Positions 47,241 to 58,835 of a stretch of 64,000 bases of DNA are shown in pieces. Every line of letters starts with the position of its first letter. Position 1 is the first letter of the stretch. A program made the position numbers and the translations under genes. Source of the stretch: Sipunculus nudus. Taxonomy: Eukaryota; Annelida; Sipuncula; Golfingiida; Sipunculidae. The notes under the pieces are model-generated. The model had not been told where the DNA came from and ran no database searches. It was given only the letters and a program-made list of their open reading frames with translations. The stretch is from assembly GCA_026874595.1 (NCBI GenBank), contig CM049318.1:53102750-53166749 (forward strand), in the 5' to 3' direction.

Positions 47241-48984
47241 ATATTAGTAATAAATATCATCATCACAACCATCATAAAACTTCTCCTTGCAGTTTATTCT
47301 TGGCTTTATAGAACATTTTCTTCTGAGAAGATTTTTTTCTCTTTCCAGGCTGGCATTTTTATTATTAAAACATTTTAAAGCTAACGTTTGGTATAAAACT
47401 CAGCACTTTGATTCAAGATTTTTGTTACTTGATTATTCTTACTTATATATGATACGGATAATTTCCCATGAAAATACGGTAGAGTCCTCTTGAAAATATT
47501 GTCCTGGGGAACATTTATTGACTGCTCATTCGTCCTATGAGTTTGTGTTTCTCCCAGGTAATATGAACACGGGGAAGATCCATTTTTTATATATCACTAA
47601 TTTTATTTTATTTTATTTTGATTATCATTACATACCTTTCAGCTATAAAACAGGGGTTTATTGCTTCTAAAGAAGCACAATTATACATAATTATGAATTA
47701 AAATGAAATTCAGCTTTTATTTAATTAATGGCATAGAATGGAAAATACTGTTTACCTAATCCTCATAAACATGTGATCTTACCAGCCGTATACCTTGAAT
47801 TCCCACAAACAACTTGCGACATCTCGATTTTAATCTGTAAAAAAGATGGCGGGACATAGAGGGCTCGAAATGCATGCAAAGAATGATTTAGTCAGGGTAT
47901 GTACGGATATATGACATGAAGATACTTACAGAGCAGTCTGAAAGCGGGAATGTATATCTGCGAGGAGAGCTTGTGGTTATTGTGCCCGTATTGTCCGAGA
48001 GGATGCCGGAATAACGCTCATGGGTGACCACGCCCACGCGAGTGATGGAGGTCCATTTTTTAGGGACTCGAACTTGGACACAGACTCGGAGGTAAGGACT
48101 CGAGAAATCGGGGCAAGTCCATCACGAGTCCAGCAGAAGGAAACCTTTATCACATATCATATCATATCGTTTCATATTACATTATATATGTGCGAATTTC
48201 AACAGAATATTACAGAAAAATATTTCTTATACCAATCTTTAGGTTTTTATCGGGAGCTCAAAGTAATTAAATCCTATGGTAAAAGGATTGTGTAAAAGTT
48301 CCATTATTTTTTTTTCTTTTATAAAGAGATTTTTATTGGACTTTGGATTCCGTTACAATTTGACTCGGACTTGGGAGGGTGGACTTGGGCTCAGGGAGCC
48401 TGGACTCGGACTTGCTATCGGACTCGGGTGGTCTGGACTTTACCAGATCACTGACATTTATTGTTAGCCACGGTCAAGTAGGTCATAGCTTTGTAGAAAA
48501 GACATAAGAGTTCGTCACTGAACTATTACGGCTGAGTTTCCGGTAGCTTCTGATAGAGAGAAAAATAGCCAAATCTCGTTAGAACCTGAGAGATTATGTT
48601 TTTTTTTTAGTTTACATTGTTATTAACCCTCCATACGCAGGACGGAGAAGTATATATGGGTTTATTCAGTTGCATATTTCTATTATAATAATAAAAGTTG
48701 TTTTTTTTATTGTTTATTAAGAACAGAACGATATACAAGTAAACATGTCAGTAACACAGTTATCTATATCCACATTCTGTCTCAAACAGAAACAATAAAT
48801 TTGGATATGTCCCATACTTAAATTTACTTATACTCTGCTTAACCTACATATTTTTGTATATGTTCATCCAAATTTAAACCAGACAATATTTCCTCTTAAG
48901 TGTGTACGAAAAAATGTTTGTAGGTGAACCTTCTTTGGTCCCCAAGTGCAAAACCATTTTTTTTCTTCCACTATTTTTAGTTTG
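47241..48984. other. No gene recognised; GGACTCGGACTT-type repeats in two places
   Basis: 48061-48105 and 48355-48445 are built from variants of GGACTTGG and GACTCGGA. Low-GC sequence separates them, so they may be the two ends or two fragments of one repeat. Confidence 0.45.
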
Positions 48985-49155
48985 CGGCTAGATCTCCCAT
49001 ACGGCTTATTTTCCAAGGCTGACATCTGGGCACAATATTATTCCTTTGTCACATATTCACACCTAATATTTATTTTGATCTTGAACTGATTCTAATGATC
49101 GCACGCTCCATAGCCGATCCCCTTTTATCGCTCAGTTGCGGGCCCGGGGGGGGGG
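48985..49155 (+). repeat. Dispersed repeat family H, copy 1
   Basis: GGGCACAATATTATTCCTTT, AATATTTATTTTGATCTTGA, CTCCATAGCCGATCCCC and TTATCGCTCAGTTGCGGGC also occur, in the same order, at 62185-62350. This copy ends in a G13 run. Confidence 0.65.
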
Positions 49156-49570
49156 GGGTTCTGCCATTGATCGCTTGGTGATTGCAAACATTTAGTTTCA
49201 TGATCATTCTTGCTCCAGGGGATATTTAACCTGAAATCGAGTGGCTTAATAATGACATATCATTCATATCGAATACTCGCAAATAGACGAAACCAACCAA
49301 TAGGCCATCGATATAACCTCACGGAAGGTTACTGATCCTTACATGTCATACCTAGGCATTAGCGGCCCCAGTTTCCCGTATGCTGAATGTAATTAATTAA
49401 ATGTACATTATAACCTTATCCCATTACCATTCACACATAGGACCACAGTAATTATTGACTGTGGTTATGTGTGGTTAATGGCCAAAACGTCGAGTTGGTT
49501 GAGGTTAATGAAGATAAATGCTGTTTCATTTAACATTGAACATGTTGTATACATTAATAAGAATTGCTAT
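49156..49570. other. No gene recognised
   Basis: Short AT-rich spacer between two repeats. Confidence 0.4.
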
Positions 49571-50020
49571 GTCGTAAAGATTTCAAATTACCCCTATATC
49601 AATTTAACCCCCGGTTATCTGAAATCGATTTCACATTACCCAAAGGGGTAGTCTGAACATAATTTCAGATGACGCCCGCGCCCTGTTCAGATAACCCCTT
49701 TGCTGATCAAACAAATGTTTAGCGTTTAACTCGTGATATATCATTCCAATAAATAAAGTGAAAGATACGAGAATTAAAATCTGGAATCAATCTATGCAAA
49801 ATCAAATTCACACCGAATGTTAATTTTATTGTTAATTTTATTTATATTGACTCACAAACGTCATTTAAGCCCATAACACATGACATACAAACATAGAATA
49901 TAAGACTTTACCTAATCTGAGAAATCAAGTATAATCCCAAACCGTATATGGTTTAATATGAAATCGATTTCAAGTTATCGAGGGGGGGGGGGGTAAACAG
50001 AAATCGATATGAAAGACAGT
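49571..50020. mobile_element. G-tract element family E, copy 3 (both ends)
   Basis: The left end is GTCGTAAAGATTTCAAATTA, then TTAACCCCCGGTTATCTGAA, ATCGATTTC and GTAGTCTGAACATAATT. The right end is ATATGAAATCGATTTCAAGT, a G13 run and GAAATCGATATGAAAGACAG. The arms are inverted but more diverged than in copy 2. About 450 bp, non-coding. Confidence 0.6.
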
Positions 50021-50961
50021 TTGATCTAAATGGGAAGCTGATAAAAGGCAAAACCATACAAAATATACAAACATGAAATAAACAAAGAATTAAAGAATGT
50101 AAATGGGATTCTGCAATTTTTAAATTTATCGGTGATCTAAAATAAAAAATAATGTATTTTTATGAATCAGTATGAATTTAACTTTAATGATATTAAATGC
50201 CCAGTATTCATTTAAATAATATTTGTGGAGTATTTACGAGAATCGTATGTGTTGCAAATATGAAGCTAATAATTGTTCATTATTCTGTCTATAACTCGAT
50301 TAATTGTATACACGTTTACTGTATTTTGAATTAATTTACACACATTTTATCTGTTGTTATAATACATGTGGAAACACTCGTAATGTCTGTCAAGAGTGGT
50401 GCTATAACTGCTACATTAGGTGACAAGGTGTGACAGAAACGGAAGTCATCCTACCGTAATTAACACGGCCTTGTATCCGACAAAAGCATATCCGATGTTA
50501 CATATTGCGTCATGAGTGAGAGCTTTTGGTATAGACTTGTAAGTCTCGTGCGGCATACTATCTAACGCCTTTGTACCATCACACGCGCTTTAACTAGACA
50601 CACCCAGACGTCAGGGAAATCACCGCCTTCAAAGGGCGACTGGTAATGCACTGTCTACAGCTAATGGAATGAATGCCGCCAAGGCCATTTCACCTTTCTC
50701 CGATACATAAACTCGTATATTGCAGATTCTCTCAGGATATTTTTGAGTGATTATTGTATCGCCCGTTATATTTTGGGCATTTGACTGTAAGATATGGCCA
50801 TCACATAAGCCGATATCTAATACGCTCTCTAAGGAAATCATTTTCTAATAGAAGCTATTATATCTGTACCCCAGCAAAGGTAAAACCACAAGACTTTGTA
50901 CTGTAAATCAGATTGCTCGTGACCATTTTTCTCCTTAAGGTGACAGGGCTTGAAAATTATA
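50021..50961. other. No gene recognised
   Basis: Contains a 70-codon minus-strand frame (50629-50841) of mixed, protein-like composition but with no recognised domain, promoter or splice context. Confidence 0.35.
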
Positions 50962-51062
50962 CAATGCAACCTGTCTGGAAGACCATCTATTATAAGATCA
51001 CATGTACATTAAGACCACTACTGGCCAGTCTCTGAGGTGGTCTTATTAGACATGTTTTACTG
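50962..51062. mobile_element. Pogo/Tigger-like miniature element, 101 bp
   Basis: The left arm is CAATGCAACCTGTCTGGAAG, ACCATCT. The right arm read on the minus strand is CAGTAAAACATGTCTAATAA, GACCACCT. TA precedes the left end, and TT follows the right end as a likely mutated TA. Nearly the whole element is two arms, with a further AAGACCAC/GTGGTCTT inversion inside. AAGACCAC repeats are typical of some Tigger-type ends, from memory. Confidence 0.6.
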
Positions 51063-51404
51063 TTTATGAATGAATCTGAATGGTTTGACGGTATACCTAT
51101 CCGACACTTATTCGCATTTTAGACAGGTAAATTCGTATGTGTACCAGCAAAATGCGAAGAAAACACGTCACTTGAAAATCTCTAGTGAAAGTTTCATGTG
51201 TCTGGAGAAAAAAATACACGTCTCACGTGTCACCTAGAGGTGGGTTTTGTAAGCAGGTCCCCCCCCTGTTATAATTATAATGTGCCTCTCAAGGATGTTA
51301 TATGACAAATGTTTAGAGTCGTATATTGTTATTTGTGAAGTACATGGAGCTGAAAGATAAACTGACCTCTTCGTTAATCAACTTTCCCTATTATTGAAAT
51401 GTTG
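51063..51404. other. No gene recognised
   Basis: Short spacer, no signal seen. Confidence 0.4.
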
Positions 51405-51640
51405 AAATGTGGCCTTTCCGATATCTGAGGTCTATTAACAAAAGATAATTCCATGAACCTTACATAAAAAAATATAAATCAGAACACGCCTTTCGTACCG
51501 CTCACAATCTGTTCGTTTTGATTATATTTACGTGTTCATAACTTGTGGGGGCCGCCAGAAAAATCCATACACTTTCAACAAGGACATCTGGTCACGAGTC
51601 AGATGAACTAGAGTTTTGCGAAGAGAGTATTGCAACTGTA
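51405..51640 (+). repeat. Dispersed repeat family D, copy 6
   Basis: GGCCTTTCCGATATCTGAGG, TCTATTAACAAAAGATAATT, CGTTTTGATTATATTTACGT, GTTCATAACTTGTGGGGGCC, CACTTTCAACAAGGACATCT and GTCACGAGTCAGATGAACTA, in family order. Confidence 0.7.
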
Positions 51641-51669
51641 GGAGTCTTTCACATATAAAAACTTACCAC

Positions 51670-52728
51670 CTCAGGTAACATGGTAATTGTATCCGCCGAA
51701 ACAGATTTTTGCGGATACTATGTTTTCAGTCGGACGCCGCCGCCGCATAGGTTTCCGAAGAACTCCTCCGTAACCACTGGGCGGAATTTTTTTTAAAATC
51801 GGAATTATGATCGGGTCACATGTGAACTGCTGCGCCCTCATTTTTAGTTGACCTCTGACCTTTCCTCACTGCCCAGTGTCCATTTGTGCGTCTGTTTTCA
51901 CACATAAACCCACATATCTCAGGAACCGTTTGACCGATCAGGCTTGAAATTTTGCACAGATGATAAAATCACTCATATCTCGGGAGTGGTTTGACTTATC
52001 TGCCTAAATTTTTGAGGGTTTATACATCTGGGATAGCTTTCTCGATTTTGTGTCAGGTGGCGCCACCTACATTTATGTTTACGCTGCAGACATCCAGCCT
52101 TATATCTCAGGACTTGTTTCCTGAATCATTCTGAAATTGTGCGTGTGTATAGATCGCACATAGCTCTTTATCATACGCAAAACTAGAGGCGCCACATGCA
52201 ACTATCTGTGAACAGCGTCCGTCTGTTTGTCTGCCGTGGGATAAAATCACTCATATCTCAATAGTGGTTTGACTTATCTGCCTACAATTTTGCATGTTTA
52301 TACATGCAATTTATGTTTACGCTGCAGACATTCAGGCTGATATCTCAGGACTGGTTTGACATATCCCCCTGAAATTTTGCATGTGTATAGATTTAATATA
52401 GCTCTTGTTCATACACAAATTGGTGGCGCTACCTGTCATCATTTTCGCACAGCGTCAGTCTGTTTACCTGCTGTGGGATAAAATCACTCTTATACAAGTA
52501 GTTGACTTATCTGCCTAAAATTTTGCAGATGTAAACAACTTGGATAGCTTTCTGGATTTTGTTGTAGGTGGCGCCACCTACATACACATATCGGCTGCAG
52601 ACATCCATGCTTATATGCAACACACCTCACTCTATTTCCCCTTGCCACTCAATCCATGCCTCACTTCACCCGTCCCACTCTGATTTCGGCGGATACACGT
52701 AGTCGCTTGTCGACTACCCGTATTCTAG
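51670..52728 (+). mobile_element. Non-autonomous Helitron-like element, about 1.05 kb
   Basis: The 3' end has a perfect 7-bp hairpin (GTAGTCG, loop CTTGT, CGACTAC, 52699-52717), then CTAG at 52725-52728 and a host T. A perfect 13-bp subterminal inverted repeat is GTATCCGCCGAAA (51689-51701) and TTTCGGCGGATAC (52684-52696). A second GTATCCGC/GCGGATAC dyad lies at 51689-51718. The interior has three diverged copies of a roughly 230-275 bp unit containing GGGATAAAATCACTCATATC, GGTTTGACTTATCTGCCT and GCTGCAGACATCCA. No Rep/helicase frame. The exact 5' end is not fixed. Confidence 0.75.
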
Positions 52729-53954
52729 TTATATTTGCCAACATTGACGCATATACCGTGTTTGATAAATAACATTCCATGGAGGATTTTATTATTTCTT
52801 CCACCTTCGCCTCTACGACCTGTTTTCAGTATTTCCCCAGAAAGTACATAATATAAATCAAATATACACAGGACCGGCATTAACCCAGCAGATGTGCTTA
52901 TTATAAACAACAAATGTCCAAATATGACGTTACATGTCGATCGTGCTTTGCACAATATTTGTTGTTACCGTTTCGATGTTAGTTTTCACCACTACCTGGT
53001 ATTTAGTATTAGTAATTCCTGACAGATAGCCCCTTCGCGAAAAAGTTTCCAATTTCTCGTGATTTATCGAACTGCGCAGAATCGGACCCACAAGAGTACG
53101 ACCCTGCTGGTTAGGGACTGTGGGTAAAGAAATCCTTACCCCACAATGCACCGGGGCTTCTAAATATACCCAGCGGTGTAGGTATCAGTGAAGTGCAGAG
53201 GGTAAAAGAGTTCGTTATAATTTGTTGGATAAGCATTGTTAGAGGTGACAATACATGAATATGTATTTTTTTGTGCTAAGGACTAAACATAATAAGAAAT
53301 ATTTTGTAAAATGTGAAATTTAAACAGAAGGTATAACTTTGAACAGGGACACATTTTGAGTTTAAAGTTTGACCGTTGAGACTAGCCGTTAAATCCCACA
53401 ATTCCTGAATGGATGAGTTTGTTTGGCGGAAGGGTTGGAATCCATGGGAAATATGGATATAAAATACCCCCTTAGGACAGACTTGGCATCGTTGCCGACA
53501 GTTAAACACGGAATAGTACCACCGTCAAAATACCGAGCGTTTTAACAAAACACCTGTAGCTCATAATGTTCCATGATGGCTTCAGAATCAGATCTAAAAT
53601 ATCAACGACTGATGTCAGAGAGTGCTTGAGTGTAATTGCTGCTGAATATACTTTGCCAGCAACCCTTATGTCATTACGATTGATTGTAAACACGAGTGGA
53701 TAATAAAGGTGGTGACGCAAATGCCATCTGACGAGCGCAGTGGGAACTAATAATGACCAGCGAAGACAGAAACGAGTTGACAAAAGTGGATTTAACGCGA
53801 CAGCAGTTGACTGAGAGAGTGCACGCGGGCAGTTAGTTGGCCGACAGGGCTCATCAATGAACCTGACAAACTGTGTATGGGGCTGAACCCGCTCAAGGGA
53901 GTGTGACAGACAATTCACTGCCCACACTGGCTAATAGTAGTTGTTTTGAAAACT
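52729..53954. other. No gene recognised; GC-richer 53.6-53.93 kb
   Basis: A near-palindrome TGTGGGTAA ... TTACCCCACA lies at about 53119-53147. A 141-codon minus-strand frame (53502-53927) has no recognised product and no hydrophobic or domain pattern that I can identify. Confidence 0.35.
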
Positions 53955-54065
53955 CCCAGGATATATATAGGGGATGATATGATCATTATCTGTGGCAAGC
54001 TCGGGATCGCACCGTACACTTGTTGATCACTAACGGTGAGGAATACGGAGAGCTAATTAAGGTAA
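53955..54065 (+). promoter_or_regulatory. Candidate TATA promoter with short first exon and splice donor
   Basis: ATATATATAGGGG (about 53959-53971) could be a TATA box. Some 25-30 bp later lies GATCATTATCTGTGG, where transcription might begin. About 70 bp further, AATTAAG is followed by GTAAGAG, close to the metazoan donor consensus, at about 54060. The sequence between is GC-richer than the flanks. There is no start codon in the supposed exon. This is motif matching only, in a region where AT repeats are common. Confidence 0.2.
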
Positions 54066-55334
54066 GAGTTTTCATTCAAACATTTGTCTTTTTTTAATTT
54101 ACTGTCGGTAGATGTTACGTTAGTTTGTTCTTGGATTATACGTATTTTTTTTGTAAAAGTTTTAGATTTTAATATATGGGTGTCTGATTTAATATATACA
54201 CAGGTATTTGAAAATTAATGTGATGCAAACGCGCGCACAGGTACACATGTACACGTATACATATCCAGAGTGGTTCCATCTGTAAATCTCTCTATACAGC
54301 TCAACACATATGCTTATCTCTTGTTATTGGCCTCCGTTTAGGTCGCCTGTGTCTATCTAGTGCTTCTGCCTATTTTTTTTTCCGTCTGTCTGTCTGTCTC
54401 TCTGTCTCTCTCTCTCTTACATTTACACTGCACTGAGTTCCAGTCTTTCCCCTTTAGCCTAAAATACCCCCCCCCCGGTTCACACATACATACATGTATA
54501 TAGTATATAAATTATACATGCATTAATAACAGATCCATTATCCAAACACAAATAGTTATGTTTTTGTCAAGTTCAATCCTTCATTTTTCTATACCTTTCA
54601 ATAAGAAAACAAACGTTATCGCCATTATTGGTTTACCATGAACGCTGGTCCATACAACAAAATTCAAGTACAGCATGTTTTTGGGTGCACCCATGTTAAC
54701 AACAGTTTAGGCGTTACTATTTTTATTACAAGGCAACAATTCAGCAGTTATCGCCTAATTAAAGACATGAACACAAAGTTTTCTGTCTGACACTCAATAC
54801 ATTCATAAATCCGGTTTATTGTTTAAAATAACATGGCATATGTGCCTTCCTTGGGCGTAGTCTTTAAGAGAAACATTGCAAAGCAGGTTTCACAAACTGA
54901 CATAAATTCATGATTCGTGATTTATAAGCAAACACAGAACACAAACTTGCTCTTTCACTTATGTTTTTTAGCTTAAAAATTAAAAACCGCAGCTAGATTT
55001 TATTGGCCGTAATATAACAAAGTCGCCACCATGTATGGGCACATTTATTCAAGTATGTTGTATATTTCAGACTGGTATTTCATACTTGTATTGTTCATGA
55101 TTGTATCAGACTTTGCGTTTGAGAGATATATTTTCCTATAAAAATATCTGACAGACAGTAGGTTCTTATGCTCAATGAAACCCATTACATTAATATAACA
55201 TGTTTATTTGCATTTGTGCAACTGGCATATGTGATATTGTCTAGGGTGTAATATGTTTGAAGCCACACACTTAAATATTCCAGGAGATGAAATTCATTTG
55301 CTTTGGCATACGTACATTTAATTTTCTAATCCAT
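54066..55334. other. No gene recognised
   Basis: A (TG/TC)n-like patch at 54384-54418 and a C9 run near 54469. Otherwise ordinary AT-rich sequence. Confidence 0.4.
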
Positions 55335-55346
55335 CCCCCCCCCCCC

Positions 55347-55392
<46 letters not shown>

Positions 55393-55514
55393 CCCTTTCT
55401 ATATTCTTCAATTTTCATACACGTGAGCATGGTTTATATTTTATGTATACTTACATGTGTTGCCAACGTTCATGTTCAGTGTGTGTGAGAGAGAGAGAGA
55501 GAGAAAAAGAGAGA
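55335..55514. repeat. C14, (TC)19 and nearby (GA)n tracts
   Basis: C14 lies at 55335-55348, TC repeats at 55351-55388 and GA repeats with an AAAAA interruption at 55487-55514. The two dinucleotide runs are complementary and about 100 bp apart. Confidence 0.9.
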
Positions 55515-55751
55515 TCTCATGGACAGATCAACTGGGAAATCATTCTTTATTAACCCCTTGCCCCAAAAGCGTAGCCTGCAACTAGGACCACATAGTGAAC
55601 ATAATATACGCCGATCATTCATTCATCTCAATTCAATGTAAATGACAACAACACGTGACCTAGTAAACAGACCGGTGACGATTTAGAATTTCACTAACTG
55701 TCGTTACTATATACATGTACACACATACATACATATGTCGCCTTCCTCACA

Positions 55752-55753
<2 letters not shown>

Positions 55754-55803
<50 letters not shown>
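55754..55803. repeat. (AT)n microsatellite
   Basis: Fifty bases of uninterrupted AT. Confidence 0.95.
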
Positions 55804-55806
<3 letters not shown>

Positions 55807-56284
55807 ATGTGAGTAGTTTATGCGGGGACTTCTTTGCTTTATATGGAAGGTCTCATGCAAAGTATAAGTTTATTTGCACTAAACATGCACTGTTATCATT
55901 ATTATATCATTATCATTGGCATGATATAAAGCAATAACATGCCTGCACAGTGGCTTGTATTCTTATTTTAGTTGGAACTGGAGGAAAGCAATAGAGCATG
56001 GGAAATATGAGTGTTTCGGCACCTCTTTCGTTATACATGCTATCTCCATACAAGTAAAACACGACCATATCCTCATTAATGCACAGTTTCGTCCAATCCT
56101 CGATAAAATCACACCCACAAATAGAGATTCAAGATTCATTTCCCGGATTAAATATCTAATATCATATCTTTGAAATTTATAAAGAGCAGTATTTTATAAA
56201 ACAACTGCTTTGATATCTTATTTAACATAAATATCTGATGCAGTCTTTTCCCTCAAAATCCGTTTTACTGACTGTGTTTTTCAG

Positions 56285-56538
56285 ATCTACCTATAGATTT
56301 GGCCTCTGTCGGCTACACGTTGGCTATTTATATCCCTGTAACAATTTTATCGGCATTTGGGATTATAAATCGGTTTGGAATGAGAAATCGTAAACAACTA
56401 TGCACGATCTATCATTCAATGACGCAATGTATCACAAGAAACGAGTTTTTATTTTCACTATACCCCCGATTTGTTATAAGGCTGAGTTTTTATTTTGTTA
56501 ATAAAAGTAATGCATTCTACTTTTTGTTTTTAGATTAA
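56285..56538 (+). pseudogene. Possible exon or exon remnant with one membrane segment
   Basis: CTGTGTTTTTCAG at 56272-56284 fits a 3' splice site. The open frame after it reads LPIDLASVGYTLAIYIPVTI and continues LSAFGIINRFGMRNRKQL, then less regular sequence to a stop near 56538. A hydrophobic stretch of about 20 residues followed by basic residues resembles the first transmembrane segment and first inner loop of rhodopsin-like receptors. The expected G-N pair reads I-N here, and no downstream membrane segments follow. No ATG exists in the frame. It may equally be chance. Confidence 0.15.
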
Positions 56539-57812
56539 TAGTTTAATGCATATAAATAAGCTGAGTCCTCCATGGTGAAAGCAATTAAGCAAATGGCTGT
56601 GTTGTTGTCATTTTTTCTATAGATATATCACTGATATAGAGAATTCATGCACAGATTATGTATACATATAATCTTATTTGGCGAAATTTTGCAGGATTAA
56701 AATTTCGTTTGCCTCCCTGGGATGAAAGTGTCTTTTTACTTTTGGGACTGGAGATTTTGAGTCATACCATTAGTCCTGATGTTTATTAACTTTCAGAGAA
56801 AAATCTCCCGTCCCTATATAAAGTAATTCCTGCCAACCGGGAATAATTTTATTCTATTACAATTGTCATTTGACAAAACGGTCCCGGGATATCTTTTTGA
56901 TAAACTCTAGTCTTCAATCGCTTAATGGATTAAATGTTTATTCAGTAGAATATTACCGTCTGCAAAAACAGAAAAAAATAAGTCTTTCTATCGGATAAGT
57001 ACAAACATCGCGGGAGGACTATACCGTATTGCTTATGTCAAAACTTTTATAATTCTTTTTTTTTCCATGAATTGATAGCACTGTAACGTTTACATTGGAT
57101 TTTCAAAATAATTCTTTGATTATGAAAGTTTTTGTCACGCACTCTATGAAGTAAAGTGTTCTACGCCAAAAATTTAAGGACTCTTTTCGTGCTCATTGGA
57201 GCCTTATTTCCTGTACGTATATACACACAGACCATTCAAATGGAAAGTGCAAGCATATATTCAGATTAATAACAAGACACATTATACTGTAACGTTTCCG
57301 AAAAAAACAAATTCGCAGCTCACGGAGTTATTGGTTCTGATTAAATATACAAACGTAAAAACAAACACATGATTTGAAATTCTCTTTGGCGGGTGATAAC
57401 AAACACTGATGAAAACATCGCCTCCTTTCAGAAAGTAACATTGTACCCGTGGGCGTATTTATTATAAACCGATGTCCTGACCTTGAACCAATAGATGTAT
57501 TGATACCTAATTATCTGAACATCCTCTGGCGACATGGCAATTTACACCAATATACATACAACGGTCCCATCTGAAACCCCTGGATTTCCCGAAGGTCTGC
57601 TAGACGTTAATACACGGCCCGCGCTGAGAATGACCCAATGAATACGTGCGCTGAAGCAATTGCTGAACCCAGTGTGAATTAACAAACCCTAACTACGACT
57701 GGTCGTGTCTGTTCGCTATACAAACAATCATTTGTATATGTGATGTCCCTTTCTATGATATTTCTGGCTTACTATCTTTGGCTATCCCCATATACTCACG
57801 ATGTAACCGAAG
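56539..57812. other. No gene recognised
   Basis: AT-rich, without repeats I can place. Confidence 0.4.
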
Positions 57813-57990
57813 AAGGGGCATATTCCGGTATCTGACGTCTAAACTAACTAAAAACAATCACTTGAACCTTTTACGATAACAGGTCACAAGAGGCGGATTC
57901 CGCCACACACAGGGTATCCGTTATGTTTATATCTACGTGTTTATAACATGTGGGGGGATCCAAATAATCCGATCATTTATCAAGTACATG
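57813..57990 (+). repeat. Dispersed repeat family D, copy 7 (left half)
   Basis: AGGGGCATATTCCGGTATCT, GACGTCTAAACTAACTAAAA, ACAATCACTTGAACCTTTTA, TTATGTTTATATCTACGTGT and TTATAACATGTGGGGGG. The hairpin has one G-T wobble. The CACGGAGGCGTTA end is absent. Confidence 0.7.
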
Positions 57991-58740
57991 AGAAGGTAAA
58001 ACTGTGAATATGTTTAAAGAATTTCTTCATCTCGAAACACAAGTTCAATTCCGGAAATCGCACTTGAATTATCGCCCTCCATTTGTACATTTCATCATTA
58101 TTTCAGCTGTTAATCGTTGCTGATTTATGAGTTTTCGAGATTTTTACAGGAAGCAAGGTACAGAATATTACAGTAGTTAAATTCTCCATAATATGATATC
58201 TTTTTGTTGTTCAAAAGGTGTGCGTTTCTGAAACAAATGTATCCTCTTCTGAACATCCCTAGATCATTTTTTTAAATGGTTTAACGAAATGTTCAAATAG
58301 AATTATGGGTTAAATTTCAGTCTGAAATATATATATTCAAGGGGAGGTAATTATGCCTAGTGGTTATGTCCGCGGTCTACGTCAATGTCTAAGTAGAGAG
58401 TTAAAATTAAGTCTAATTTCGGCTTCCATCGTCTAAGGCCATTAATCAGCTTGCTGCCTACGCGCGTCACAGCAGTGCTGTCGTGTTAGTGTTGCTGATA
58501 AGCACTAACGTAAGCACTCGATGGTCCCCTTAAAAGTGTCATCTTTATCGTTAACGTCCCCGCCCGATGTACCTTGCCTTCTCCAGACGGGATGAAACGG
58601 TCATAACTTCCAACACAGGTAATTACTTAATAATAATTAATATCTTTACTTCTAACTGTGGGTATCGATTAATATGTTAAAACAATATCAATTCCAATAT
58701 ATTACAAATATGATTAAAATAAATATCTCGCTTTCTCTCT

Positions 58741-58744
<4 letters not shown>
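57991..58744. other. No gene recognised
   Basis: 58420-58620 is GC-richer and includes repeated CAGTGCTG/TGTTGCTG and GCACTAACG/GCACTCG motifs and a donor-like CACAGGTAATT, but I see no coding frame. Confidence 0.35.

Positions 58745-58833
<89 letters not shown>
58745..58833. repeat. (CT)n then (AT)n compound microsatellite
   Basis: CT repeats at 58745-58779 pass directly into AT repeats to 58833. Confidence 0.95.

Positions 58834-58835
<2 letters not shown>

Noticed and set aside
50629-50841. 70-codon minus-strand frame with protein-like composition
   Set aside because: I could not link it to any family, and it has no neighbouring exon signals.
53502-53927. 141-codon minus-strand frame
   Set aside because: No recognisable domain, membrane pattern or splice context, and it lies in a GC-richer patch where stops are rarer.
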